In this document: piece by piece, positions 1 to 8,608 of the stretch | Position numbering within the stretch: position 1 is the stretch's first letter | Layout: every line of letters starts with the position of its first letter | Source of the DNA: Maridesulfovibrio sp. | GTDB lineage: Bacteria > Desulfobacterota > Desulfovibrionia > Desulfovibrionales > Desulfovibrionaceae | Assembly: GCF_963666665.1 (NCBI RefSeq) | Contig: NZ_OY762999.1 | Coordinates: forward strand, 911,501 to 975,500 | Reading direction: 5' to 3' | DNA length: 64,000 nt | Made by a program: the position numbers and the translations under genes | Notes under the pieces: model-generated | The model's input: only the letters and a program-made list of their open reading frames with translations | Databases searched by the model: none | What the model was told of the DNA's origin: nothing

Positions 1-289
1 TGATGTAGCCTTCAGGTCTAGTAATTTTCCTGCTTCCTGCGACTGTAGGGGTCTAAGGAAGAAAGTTTGAAAGCTTCACCTGATAACGTTGGATGACGAT
101 TCAACCACAATAGCAAATTGCAAGAGTTACTTTGACACAACACGGGGGGAAGCCCGCATCTCTCCCCGAGTCTGATGGACATCGGCATTGATCAAGATAA
201 AAACCTATGATGTGCGGACATGTTCCGGATGTCAGGTTTTTATAGATCAGCTTAGTAAAACACCTTCCGTTTCCATTCCTTAAAGCATA

Positions 290-318
290 GGCCCCTCCCC
301 CACCGGAGGGGCTTTTGT
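290..318 (+). terminator. rho-independent terminator
   Basis: GCCCCTCC and GGAGGGGC arms close a short loop and are followed by TTTTGTTCTTT. It would end transcription coming from the left of the window. Confidence 0.7.
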
Positions 319-406
319 TCTTTCTGGCAAAGGTTTGTGGTAAGTATTTTGGAGAATAGGGATTAAATACTTAAAGTTATTGCTAGGGGTGTGATCACTT
401 TCAGAG

Positions 407-436
407 TTGACCTTTGCTTGATTTTACGTGTAAAGA
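407..436 (+). promoter_or_regulatory. putative sigma-70 promoter of the TetR gene
   Basis: TTGACC at 407-412 is followed after 18 bases by TAAAGA at 431-436. It lies 50 bp before the TetR start codon. Confidence 0.45.
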
Positions 437-453
437 TTTTTCTGTGTCGATAA

Positions 454-471
454 ATTTCAACAATTTGAAAT
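454..471. promoter_or_regulatory. palindrome, candidate TetR operator
   Basis: ATTTCAA and TTGAAAT form a perfect 7-bp inverted repeat with a 4-bp spacer. It sits between the putative promoter and the TetR start codon at 486, a usual place for autoregulation. The assignment is by position only. Confidence 0.4.
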
Positions 472-485
472 AACGAGACTTTGTA

Positions 486-1058
486 ATGACCAAAAAGGAT
501 ACAGTTTTAAAGGCGGCTAAAGAGCTTTTCGGAGAGCTTGGATATAGTGGTACTACATTCAAGAAGATCGCAGATCGCGCCGGCGTTGCAGTGGGGTTGC
601 TTTCCCACCATTACGGGAACAAGGAAAAGCTTTTCCGAGCGGCCGGTTTTGACGTTGCTGAACGTTTGACTCAGGCTTTGCAGGATGAAGTGGTGCAGGC
701 AGAGAACGGTTTTGATGCCGTGTATAGATTTGCCCGCCGCTATCTTGAGTTTTCAGTTGATCCTGATGAGGATTTTCTGGTGCTGATTCGATGTTCACCT
801 TACAGTGATCTGAAGACCGGAGAAGATCGAGACGCAATGGTTCACAAGTTTGTCCAGATTCCAGTTCTGCTTGAAAACTGTGTTGCCCGCGGTGTGCGTG
901 ACGGTTCCATTCCCAACCTGCCTGTTTCAGAAACTGCTGCGGTTGTACAGTGTAACCTTGTTGGTGCAGTCAGGACCAATCTGCTTACTCCGTACAGTCC
1001 TCCCAGTCTTTATAAGGAAATCTTGAATTTTATCAGCAGGGCTCTTAAGGCTGCTTAG
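486..1058 (+). CDS. TetR/AcrR-family transcriptional regulator
   Basis: A 190-residue DNA-binding repressor-type protein. Residues 1-55 form the TetR helix-turn-helix: AAKELFGELGYSGTTFKKIA, then a recognition helix around GLLSHHYGNKEKLF. The rest is a helical ligand and dimer domain with no family-specific signature that I can read, so the ligand is unknown. The gene stands alone between terminators, so it may act on itself (palindrome at 454-471) or at a distance. The length is normal for the family. Confidence 0.9.
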   Translation: MTKKDTVLKAAKELFGELGYSGTTFKKIADRAGVAVGLLSHHYGNKEKLFRAAGFDVAERLTQALQDEVVQAENGFDAVYRFARRYLEFSVDPDEDFLVLIRCSPYSDLKTGEDRDAMVHKFVQIPVLLENCVARGVRDGSIPNLPVSETAAVVQCNLVGAVRTNLLTPYSPPSLYKEILNFISRALKAA

Positions 1059-1087
1059 CTTTATTTTTACAACTCTGATTTTTTTTG

Positions 1088-1122
1088 TCCCGGATAGCTT
1101 TCGCTGTCCGGGATTTTTGTTT
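1088..1122 (+). terminator. rho-independent terminator of the TetR gene
   Basis: TCCCGGATAGC pairs with GCTGTCCGGGA (11 positions with one mismatch/GU) around a TTTC loop, followed by a T run. Confidence 0.85.
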
Positions 1123-1217
1123 TTTAAGGGGAAGCATTCGTTGTAATTCTGGACAAAAGTTGTTGGAAATGATCTATTATCAATATTAAAAAAGGAGCTG
1201 TGTTTTAGGAATATATA

Positions 1218-3323
1218 GTGCTGAATACGGGAGTGAGTTTGGTCTACAAAAAAAATGTATTGCTAAGATTCTTGTGCTTGCTCTGTATGGCTTTGTACAT
1301 GTTTCATGGGCAGGTTGTGCATGCTGAAAATATTCTTGTGGAAGGAGATAACAATTATCCGCCATATGAATATTTAAAGGATGGCGTGCCAACTGGGTTT
1401 AATGTTGATATTATCCGCGCTGTGGCAAAAGCATCCGGGTTAAATATCGGTATTAACCTTCGTCCTTGGAGTGAAGTTATTGATAATCTCGAGAAAGGAG
1501 CCAGTGATGTAGTCCTTGGAATGTATTTTTCACCTGCCCGTACAGAACTTTTCGATTTTTCAATTCCACATAATATTATTTCCCATTCAATTTTTGTGCG
1601 TTCCGGTTCGGATATCAGAAGACTTGAAGATCTCCATGGTAAAGAAATTCTGGTTCAACGCAGTGATATCATGCACGATTATGCTTTGGAGCATTATCCG
1701 GACGCGACGATTGTTCCTGTAGCCGATCAGGGTGCGGCGTTGAAACTTCTGTCGTCCGGTAAGCATGATGCGGCGCTTCTTGGAAAGATACAAAATCTTT
1801 TTCGGGTCGCCGAAGAGGATTTGGATAATCTGGAGACCACCGGTGCGGACTTTGCTTTCGGCAAATATTGTTTTGCTGTCCGTAAAGGCAATGCTGAATT
1901 ATTGGGTCGGTTGAACGAAGGATTGAACCTGATTAAGAAGTCAGGGAAATATGATGAAATTTATGAAAAATGGTTTGGTGTTTACGAACGGAAGAGTCTT
2001 TACGATAAGATAATACATTATGCTTTTCTGGTTCTTACACCACTTCTTACTTTTCTTGCGTTAACAATGCTTTGGGTTGGTCTTTTACGGCATAAGGTCA
2101 TGCGGAAGACGGAGTTGCTGCGTGAAGAACTCAGGGAAAGGCACCGGGTTGAACAGAATCTGCAGGAAGTTCAGCTTTATCTTTCAAGTGTTATTAATTC
2201 AATGCCTTCCATCATTATTGGGGTGGATAAAGAGTGCAGAGTCAATCAGTGGAACCTTGAAGCTGAAAAAGCATACGGCCTTAAGCTTGAAAATGTTCTT
2301 AAAAAGGAGCTTTCTGAGGTTGTCCCTGATTTGATTGGTGAACTTGAACGAGTCCGTACTGCCTTGAAGACAGGCATAAAAGTTGTTGATCCTATGGTTC
2401 GACGGTATGTTGATAAGCGTGTCCGTTATGAAAATATTACTATCTATCCTTTGAATGAACCCGGTGTTGAAGGGGCGGTAATCAGGATTGATGATATTAC
2501 TGACCGTATGAATTTTGAACAAATGGTGATGCAGAATGAAAAAATGCTTTCTGTCGGTGGGCTTGCCGCCGGAATGGCCCATGAAATAAATAATCCCTTG
2601 GCAATCATTCTGGGAAATGTTCAGAACATCACCCGTCAGATAACACCCGGACTGGAAGCTAATGATCTTATTGCTCAAGAGTGCGGAACATCAATTGATG
2701 CGATCCATAGTTATATGGAAAGGCGGGGGGTCTCCCATAAAATTGAAAGCATTTTTGAAGCAGGTGTGCGTTCTGCAAAGATCGTCTCGAATATGCTGAG
2801 TTTCAGCCGTAAAAGTGATAAAATTAAAGGCCGTCACAGCTTGCCTGAATTATTGGATATGACAATTGATCTGGTCTCAAGCAGTTACAGTTTGAAAGAA
2901 AAATATGATTTTAAACAGATTGAAATAGTCAGGGAGTACGAGTCCGGGGTTCCCGCTGTGTGGTGTGAGAGCAATGAAATTCAGCAGGTATTTTTGAATT
3001 TGATCAGAAATGGGGCTGAAGCTCTTCAGACAAAGAAGTATAGTAGCGGTGGGCCGCGTATGGTTTTAAGGGTAAAGCATGCCGGAGGACTGGTCAGGGT
3101 TGAAATTGAAGATAACGGTCCCGGCATGGATGAGATAGTAAGTAAAAGGATTTTCGAACCGTTTTATACTACGAAGGAAGTTGGTAAAGGGACTGGGTTG
3201 GGACTGTCTGTATCATATTTTATTGTTACCGAGCATCATGGCGGAACCATGGAAGTTGATTCCATGCCCGGAGAGTGGACCCGTTTCATAATACAATTGC
3301 CCATTGAAGAAGCGAAATGCTGA
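1218..3323 (+). CDS. sensor histidine kinase with fused periplasmic solute-binding domain and PAS
   Basis: A 701-residue membrane sensor starting at GTG, with AGGA 8 bases upstream. Domains in order: signal sequence (about 1-37, ending VVHA), a periplasmic SBP_bac_3 domain (about 38-255, like amino-acid binding proteins), a membrane segment (about 266-288), a coiled stretch, a PAS domain (about 323-430), HisKA with phospho-acceptor His about 455 in AAGMAHEINNPL, and HATPase_c (N box NLIRNGAEAL, G1 DNGPGMDE, F box FEPFYTTK, G2 GTGLGLS). It likely senses an extracellular solute directly through the fused domain. No receiver domain or response regulator gene lies nearby, so the partner is unknown. 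The next gene starts 19 bp downstream and is probably co-transcribed. Confidence 0.9.
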   Translation: MLNTGVSLVYKKNVLLRFLCLLCMALYMFHGQVVHAENILVEGDNNYPPYEYLKDGVPTGFNVDIIRAVAKASGLNIGINLRPWSEVIDNLEKGASDVVLGMYFSPARTELFDFSIPHNIISHSIFVRSGSDIRRLEDLHGKEILVQRSDIMHDYALEHYPDATIVPVADQGAALKLLSSGKHDAALLGKIQNLFRVAEEDLDNLETTGADFAFGKYCFAVRKGNAELLGRLNEGLNLIKKSGKYDEIYEKWFGVYERKSLYDKIIHYAFLVLTPLLTFLALTMLWVGLLRHKVMRKTELLREELRERHRVEQNLQEVQLYLSSVINSMPSIIIGVDKECRVNQWNLEAEKAYGLKLENVLKKELSEVVPDLIGELERVRTALKTGIKVVDPMVRRYVDKRVRYENITIYPLNEPGVEGAVIRIDDITDRMNFEQMVMQNEKMLSVGGLAAGMAHEINNPLAIILGNVQNITRQITPGLEANDLIAQECGTSIDAIHSYMERRGVSHKIESIFEAGVRSAKIVSNMLSFSRKSDKIKGRHSLPELLDMTIDLVSSSYSLKEKYDFKQIEIVREYESGVPAVWCESNEIQQVFLNLIRNGAEALQTKKYSSGGPRMVLRVKHAGGLVRVEIEDNGPGMDEIVSKRIFEPFYTTKEVGKGTGLGLSVSYFIVTEHHGGTMEVDSMPGEWTRFIIQLPIEEAKC

Positions 3324-3342
3324 TTGTCGGCAAGGAGGGATC

Positions 3343-4248
3343 ATGAAAGTCGTGATTACCGGAGGAACCGGATTTATTGGAAAAAGGCTAAGTCATGAAT
3401 TGGTTGCAAAGGGGTATCAGGTTATTTGCTTGACCCGTTCCAGCCGTCCTTCTGATATTTCCGGAGTGCGTAATGTTGTCTGGGATGGCAAAACTTCATC
3501 CGGTTGGCTGGAATATGCCGATGGTGCGGCAGCAATAGTCAACCTTGCCGGAGATAATATCGCTTCCGGGCGCTGGTCTGCAGCTAAGAAGAAATCGATT
3601 CTCACCAGTCGGGTTGAGGCTGGGGAGGCTGTAAGCGAAGCTGTGGTAAAAGCGCCAAATAAACCGAAGGTGGTTATTCAGGGTTCGGCCATCGGATATT
3701 ATGGTGATTGCGGTCCAGAACCGGTTAATGAAAATTCTTCCAAAGGTAGCCTTTTCCTTTCCGATGTAGTTGAAAAATGGGAAGCGAGCACAGCTTCGGT
3801 TGAAGAACATGGAGTGAGGCGTGCAATTATTCGTACGGCTATGGTTCTTGGAAACGGCGGTGCGCTGTCTAAGATGATTGGTCCTTTTAAGGCGGGATTG
3901 GGCAGTTATCTTGGGGCAGGGCATCAAGGTGTCTCATGGATCCATATTAAAGATGAGGTCCGGGCCATAATTTTTCTGATTGAAAATGAGAAATGTAAGG
4001 GCATTTTCAATCTCAGCTCCATTCGGCCACTGACCTTTAATAAGTTTGCAGATACCTTAAGCAGTGTATTTGGTAAAAGGATCTGGTTTCGCGCCCCCGG
4101 TTTTGTTCTCAAGCTAGCTCTTGGGCAGATGGCGGATGAGGTGTTGCTAAGTGGTCAATTTGTAATGCCGGTGAACCTTATCTCTGCCGGATTCAAGTTT
4201 GATTTTACCGAAGCAGAAGAGGCCTTGCGGGAAATTATTCAGCCGTAA
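3343..4248 (+). CDS. TIGR01777/YfcH-family NAD(P)-dependent epimerase-like protein
   Basis: A 301-residue extended-SDR protein. The ATG at 3343 is preferred over an in-frame ATG at 3304 because AAGGAGG precedes it at the right distance and the protein then opens directly with the Rossmann strand MKVVITGGTGFIG (nucleotide-binding GxxGxxG). The family's SAIGYYGD stretch carries the active-site-like Tyr, and DUF1731 forms the C-terminus (about 250-301). The physiological substrate of this family is not established. It is placed directly behind the sensor kinase, probably in one transcript. Confidence 0.88.
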   Translation: MKVVITGGTGFIGKRLSHELVAKGYQVICLTRSSRPSDISGVRNVVWDGKTSSGWLEYADGAAAIVNLAGDNIASGRWSAAKKKSILTSRVEAGEAVSEAVVKAPNKPKVVIQGSAIGYYGDCGPEPVNENSSKGSLFLSDVVEKWEASTASVEEHGVRRAIIRTAMVLGNGGALSKMIGPFKAGLGSYLGAGHQGVSWIHIKDEVRAIIFLIENEKCKGIFNLSSIRPLTFNKFADTLSSVFGKRIWFRAPGFVLKLALGQMADEVLLSGQFVMPVNLISAGFKFDFTEAEEALREIIQP

Positions 4249-4280
4249 TTAGTTTTTTTGTTTTTATATTTCATTAAAAC

Positions 4281-4311
4281 GACTCCTTATTTTTGCACAG
4301 GAGTCTTGTTT
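4281..4311 (+). terminator. rho-independent terminator
   Basis: GACTCCT and AGGAGTC arms around a T-rich loop, followed by TTGTTTG. It closes the kinase/epimerase unit. Confidence 0.65.
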
Positions 4312-4383
4312 GTCACTTGTCTGTGATCATCTTTGCCTGCAAAAAGTGTAGCTGCTTTTGGATATAAATATCTGGAGGCAACC

Positions 4384-5763
4384 ATGCTTAAAAAGTTGAT
4401 TGTAGCAGGTGCGGCCGTTGCGCTTAGTGCCGGACTTGCTTTTGCGTCTGAGTTTGAAATCGAGAAATACGAAATTGACACCCCTCTGAAGTATAACGTT
4501 CCGTATAACGGGCAATATGCAGCTGAATTTCCAGAAGGCTTTCCAATCGGTATCGGTTCCGGCATGACTTATATCGGGCTTGGTAAGGACGGCACCCGCT
4601 TTTTTTATGCCATTGGTGATCGCGGCCCTAATGCAGATAGTCCCAAAGTTATGGTTGATGGCAGGAAAGTCCCGTCAAAGGTTTTTCCCGCTCCTGATTA
4701 CACTCCTTCTTACGGTGCTATTGGTTTGAAAGACGGTAGGGTGACTCTAATGAGCACTATTGAAATCAAAGATACCAAGGGTAGAAAAATTTCAGGCCGT
4801 CCCATTCCTCCCGGAACCGTCGGTTCCACCGGTGAGATTCCGCTTAATGATTCTTATAAGGTTCTTTCTTACGATCGTGAGGGTCTGGATACCGAAGGCA
4901 TTGCCCTTGACCGCAAGGACGGCAATCTCTGGATTTGTGATGAGTACGGTCCTTTTATCGCTAAGATGGATGTTAATACCGGGCGCCTGCTCAAAAAGTA
5001 TGGTCCGGGTGAGGGGTTGCCTGAAATCGTAGGCAAACGTCAGCCTAACCGGGGTATGGAAGGTGTTGCTGTAACTCCTTCCAATAAGGTTCTCGGAGCT
5101 GTTCAGTCTATTTGCGACATTGATGGCAATGTAAAGGACAGCAAGGCTCCTTTTACCCGTCTTGTTCTTCTTGATCCTGAGACTGGCGAAACTAAAATGT
5201 TCGCATATCCCGTTGACGTTGAAGCTTATAAGCGTTGTAAGGATGTCAAGATTGGTGATCTGCACGCTGTGAGTGACACTGAATTCCTTATTGTTGAGCA
5301 GGGTACAGGCAAGGAAGGGTTGCGCAACCTCATTTATCTTATCGACATCAGTAGCGCTACTGACCTGACTGGAAAAATGACCGCAGAAGGAAAAGAGTTG
5401 GAAGCAGTTTCGGGTGCAGCAGAGCTTGAGTCTCTCGGTATCAAGATGGCGGCCAAGAAAAAGATTATTAGTCTGCGTGAATACGGCTGGAAACCAAGCA
5501 AAGCTGAAGGTCTGGCCCTTTTACCTGATATGCGTACTATAGCAGTCTGTTCAGATAACGATTTCGGTTTCGGCTCCAAGATAATTGATCCTGCCACGGA
5601 TAAGGATGGTAAGGTTATCAAGAAGGCCACAAGCTATGTAATCGATGGCGACAAGATGACATACGACGGTCAGGAAGTATCTACTTCATTCAAGCTTGTC
5701 CCTACTGGCGAGAAAGCCGGGTTCTGGATGATCAAGCTTCCCAAGAAGATAAGTCAGTACTAA
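4384..5763 (+). CDS. exported esterase-like phytase-domain protein
   Basis: A 459-residue secreted protein. The ATG at 4384 is chosen because CTGGAGGC lies 6 bases upstream and a clean signal peptide follows (MLKKLIVAGAAVALSAGLAFA). The mature part resembles the esterase-like activity of phytase family (PF13449), a beta-propeller-like fold. Typical stretches are EGIALDRKDGNLWICDEYGPFIAK and the later KAEGLALLPD. Substrates in this family are poorly defined; phosphoester hydrolysis in the periplasm is an inference. It is monocistronic, between its own ribosome binding site and a strong bidirectional terminator. Confidence 0.8.
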   Translation: MLKKLIVAGAAVALSAGLAFASEFEIEKYEIDTPLKYNVPYNGQYAAEFPEGFPIGIGSGMTYIGLGKDGTRFFYAIGDRGPNADSPKVMVDGRKVPSKVFPAPDYTPSYGAIGLKDGRVTLMSTIEIKDTKGRKISGRPIPPGTVGSTGEIPLNDSYKVLSYDREGLDTEGIALDRKDGNLWICDEYGPFIAKMDVNTGRLLKKYGPGEGLPEIVGKRQPNRGMEGVAVTPSNKVLGAVQSICDIDGNVKDSKAPFTRLVLLDPETGETKMFAYPVDVEAYKRCKDVKIGDLHAVSDTEFLIVEQGTGKEGLRNLIYLIDISSATDLTGKMTAEGKELEAVSGAAELESLGIKMAAKKKIISLREYGWKPSKAEGLALLPDMRTIAVCSDNDFGFGSKIIDPATDKDGKVIKKATSYVIDGDKMTYDGQEVSTSFKLVPTGEKAGFWMIKLPKKISQY

Positions 5764-5771
5764 CAATTAAA

Positions 5772-5803
5772 AAACGGTGCGATCTTTTAAGATCGCACCG
5801 TTT
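5772..5803. terminator. bidirectional terminator between convergent genes
   Basis: A 15-bp perfect stem (AAACGGTGCGATCTT and its complement) with a 2-base loop, and A/T-rich flanks on both sides. It serves the phytase-like gene and rsgA. Confidence 0.9.
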
Positions 5804-5809
5804 AATAAA

Positions 5810-6847
5810 TTATTTTTTCCATTTGCGCGAATATTTGTTCTTCTTTCCGGCTTTTCTTTTGGCCCGTTCTGCAATCTCTGTAGTATTCTTTTCCGCTTCT
5901 TCTTTCAATTTCAGATAATTTTCAAGTCTGCGCCGGGTGATAGTTTCACTTTCAAGTGCTTCACGTACTCCACATCCAGGTTCACGTTCATGACTGCAAT
6001 CTGCAAAACGGCACATCTCTTCGGCTTCCACTATTTCGCTGAAAGCCCGGTCAATGCCGGCATGACAGTCATGGAGTTGCAACTCTCTTATGCCGGGAAC
6101 GTCAATAAGCAGGGTTCCGCTAGGCATTACATGCAGTGAGCGTGTGGTTGTTGTGTGGCGGCCTTTGTCGTCTCCATGGCGGATGGCTCCGGTTTTCTCT
6201 TTTTCGGTGCCGTTTATGGTGTTGAGCAAAGTTGTCTTGCCTACACCGGACGAACCTAGCAGGGCCACGGTTTCGCCGGGCTTGAACCATTCCTGCAGGC
6301 TCTGCACGCTTTGCGGATCCTTGCCATTGATAGTCACAATGGGCATGGGCTCGTATAGGTGTTCGGCCTGCTTGCGGTATTGCTGCGCTTCTTCAGTCAG
6401 GTCTTCTTTCGTCAGCACAAGCACGAAATTTACCCCGGCCTCAAGAGCCAGACAGATGTAGCGTTCAATGCGGTTCAGGTTGAATTCGGTGTTGCAGGAA
6501 GAAACAATGAAAAGTGTATCGATGTTGGCGGCAATGGGCTGTAGTTTGACTTCCTGACCGGGAGCCATGCGCTGGAGCAGGCTGGTGCGTTCAAGTATTT
6601 TGACCGGGACCATGGTCTCGCGATCCATAAGCAGCCAGTCACCTACAGTAGGTTGTTCGTTTAAGCTGCCTATTCCTTTTCCTGCTATCTTCAGCAGTAG
6701 TTCGGACTGTCCGGTGGAGACAACCAGATGTCCCTTGTGAGTCATGGTAACCCGGGCGGGAATCAGTTCATTGTCGTCAGTGTCCAGCTGGTTTTTGAAG
6801 CAGTCTTTCCAGCCCAGTTCATCCAGTGAATAAAATTTTTGGTTCAA
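5810..6847 (-). CDS. rsgA: ribosome small subunit-dependent GTPase A
   Basis: A 345-residue circularly permuted GTPase that acts late in 30S subunit maturation. Order: N-terminal OB-fold (about 30-95), then the permuted GTPase with TKED (G4), the P-loop GSSGVGKTTLLNT (G1), TTTR (G2) and DVPGIREL (G3), then a zinc finger with Cys and His in CRFADCSHEREPGC. The basic C-terminal tail (KRKAGKKNKYSRKWKK) fits RNA contact. Length and motif order match RsgA/YjeQ. It is divergent from the kinase-like gene at 7075. Confidence 0.95.
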   Translation of the reverse strand: MNQKFYSLDELGWKDCFKNQLDTDDNELIPARVTMTHKGHLVVSTGQSELLLKIAGKGIGSLNEQPTVGDWLLMDRETMVPVKILERTSLLQRMAPGQEVKLQPIAANIDTLFIVSSCNTEFNLNRIERYICLALEAGVNFVLVLTKEDLTEEAQQYRKQAEHLYEPMPIVTINGKDPQSVQSLQEWFKPGETVALLGSSGVGKTTLLNTINGTEKEKTGAIRHGDDKGRHTTTTRSLHVMPSGTLLIDVPGIRELQLHDCHAGIDRAFSEIVEAEEMCRFADCSHEREPGCGVREALESETITRRRLENYLKLKEEAEKNTTEIAERAKRKAGKKNKYSRKWKK

Positions 6848-7074
6848 GAAATCCTCTGTTGAGAATATTGCGGTTAAAGTGTTTATCTCAATCTTTCAAC
6901 TTAAAGTACAAATGGATAACAGGCAAGGGTCAGGGTGTAATATATTCCTTTTGCTTTTCTATAATCCTATCCTTCTGTTTTCTGTTTTTCTTTCTTTATT
7001 GATGGCGGTGTGTTATATTCACAGTAAGCATAGAAGTTGATTTTTGCCCAACAGCTTGAATCGCGGGAGTGGAT

Positions 7075-8040
7075 ATGAGCAAGGAAGTCCAAGATCTTAT
7101 TAAGACTCATCTGCCTGACTACAGCAGTTCCCGTTTCGGGAATTTATATACAGATACCTCTGAATTCATGAATATTGATTTCAGTGATGTTATCCAACTT
7201 GGGAATGAGCATTTTCTTGTCTCTAAAAATGAAATGGAACGAAGATTCGGTCTTGATGACCCCAAGTATTGGGTCAAGAGATGCAAGCGCTTGGAAGATG
7301 GGCAGCACAAGATTTTAAAGCTTGTTTTTTACGAAAAGTTCCCCATGAATATCGGTCCATTCAAAATCGAGTGTTTCCGGAGCCCGCGTAAGGAAGCACG
7401 TATTCTTGATCTGGTAAAGGGTGATATGCGCTTTATGCAGGGGTATTCAGTGAATGACTCTGCAGGAAATAATGTGCGGGTGCTGGATATAATACGGGGT
7501 AAGCGTCTTGATGTCTGGGTACATAATATTGCGGTAGATCATAAAACATACTTTCACGAGCATTTTCCGGATATTTTAGAAAAGTATATCTGGGCTTGTG
7601 AGGCCATCAAATTTCTGCACGACAATGATGAAAAGCATGGGGATATTCGACGTGATCATCTATGGGTTGAATATGATACCGGAGATTACAGGTGGATAGA
7701 CTTCGATTATGCTTTTGAACTTTATGAAAACCCATTCGGGCTTGATGTGTTCGGACTTGGAAGTATCCTTATCTATCTGGCGGGTAAGGCTAATATTACA
7801 CCACAGACCATGAAGGATCATCACATTGATCCGGCTATGCTTTCGTCCATAACTCCGGGTGATTATTCGGTGGTTATCGGGAACCGGGTTGTAAATTTGA
7901 AGAAAATTTACGATTACATTCCACCGTCATTAAATAATATACTGATGCACTTTTCATCTTCCAGTTCCGTTTTTTATGAGACTGTTGATGAATTGATGCT
8001 GGATATGAATAAAAGTTTGAAGGAAATACGTAGTTTGTAA
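7075..8040 (+). CDS. protein kinase-fold protein of unknown target
   Basis: A 321-residue cytoplasmic protein. The ATG at 7075 is preferred over the GTG at 7069, which overlaps the GGGAG ribosome binding site. The C-terminal half has a kinase-like catalytic core: the catalytic loop HGDIRRDHLWVE (in place of HRDxxxxN), then IDFDYAF where kinases have DFG, then a helix GLDVFGLGSIL like the DVWSLG of subdomain IX. No glycine-rich P-loop could be recognised in the N-terminal part, so activity is uncertain. It is followed 40 bp later by a universal stress protein, suggesting a shared stress-signalling role (inference). Confidence 0.65.
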   Translation: MSKEVQDLIKTHLPDYSSSRFGNLYTDTSEFMNIDFSDVIQLGNEHFLVSKNEMERRFGLDDPKYWVKRCKRLEDGQHKILKLVFYEKFPMNIGPFKIECFRSPRKEARILDLVKGDMRFMQGYSVNDSAGNNVRVLDIIRGKRLDVWVHNIAVDHKTYFHEHFPDILEKYIWACEAIKFLHDNDEKHGDIRRDHLWVEYDTGDYRWIDFDYAFELYENPFGLDVFGLGSILIYLAGKANITPQTMKDHHIDPAMLSSITPGDYSVVIGNRVVNLKKIYDYIPPSLNNILMHFSSSSSVFYETVDELMLDMNKSLKEIRSL

Positions 8041-8080
8041 GCCGGTTTGCGTAGTTTAAGTCTGCAGGAGGGAAATTATT

Positions 8081-8569
8081 ATGGAATCCATGAAGATGCT
8101 GGTTGCCTTTGACGGTTCGGAAAATTCATTCAAGGCTGTGGAATATATTGGTAATATTGCCCGCAATTGTTCCGGTGGCGAGATAGTATTGCTTTATGTG
8201 GAAAGATTACCGGATAAAGATATCTTTCCCGATGATGCTGCTTGGGAAAAGCAATGTGGAGAGAATGAGCAGGCGATGATGGTGAAATTGGCCGAGGCCG
8301 AGAAGAAGCTCGTCTCGATGGGAGTAAACCCGGAAGAAATTAAAATTGAGTATTTTGCCAGTTGCAAGTCTCCTTTCCATGAAACAGACATCTGTTCGAC
8401 CGGGCGCAGCATTGGTATGGATATTTTGCGTATCCGCGAAGAAGGCGAGTACGGAACCATTGTTATCGGAAGGCGCGGTGTCAGCAAGGCTGAGGAGTTC
8501 TTGTTCGGTTCCGTTTCAACCAAAGTGGTCCAGTCTGCAGTAGGATGTACCGTCTGGGTAGTCAATTGA
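8081..8569 (+). CDS. universal stress protein (UspA family)
   Basis: A 162-residue single Usp domain. It opens with the strand MKMLVAFDGSENSFKAVEYI and ends with the nucleotide-binding motif GRRGVSKAEEFLFGSVSTKVV, matching the ATP-binding G-2X-G-9X-G(S/T) pattern. Such proteins bind ATP and are induced by stress or energy limitation. An AGGAGG ribosome binding site precedes it. The kinase-like gene lies 40 bp upstream and the ABC_sub_bind gene 40 bp downstream, so all three may form one operon. Confidence 0.92.
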   Translation: MESMKMLVAFDGSENSFKAVEYIGNIARNCSGGEIVLLYVERLPDKDIFPDDAAWEKQCGENEQAMMVKLAEAEKKLVSMGVNPEEIKIEYFASCKSPFHETDICSTGRSIGMDILRIREEGEYGTIVIGRRGVSKAEEFLFGSVSTKVVQSAVGCTVWVVN

Positions 8570-8608
8570 TGGAAAGAGGTTTGTGTTCGACTTAAGCCCG
8601 GGAGCGTT

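Larger units (their letters stand above)
1..485. other. non-coding leader region with two hairpins
   Basis: No protein-coding ORF with start and ribosome binding site is visible here. A hairpin at 143-168 has an 8-bp GC-rich stem with one G-U pair. A long imperfect inverted repeat spans 190-248, with the arms GATC..ATAAAAACCT and AGGTTTTTAT..GATC. A terminator-like hairpin follows at 290-318. Together this could be the 3' part of a structured RNA or an untranslated region of a gene left of the window. I could not match it to tmRNA, RNase P RNA or 6S RNA by eye. Confidence 0.4.
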
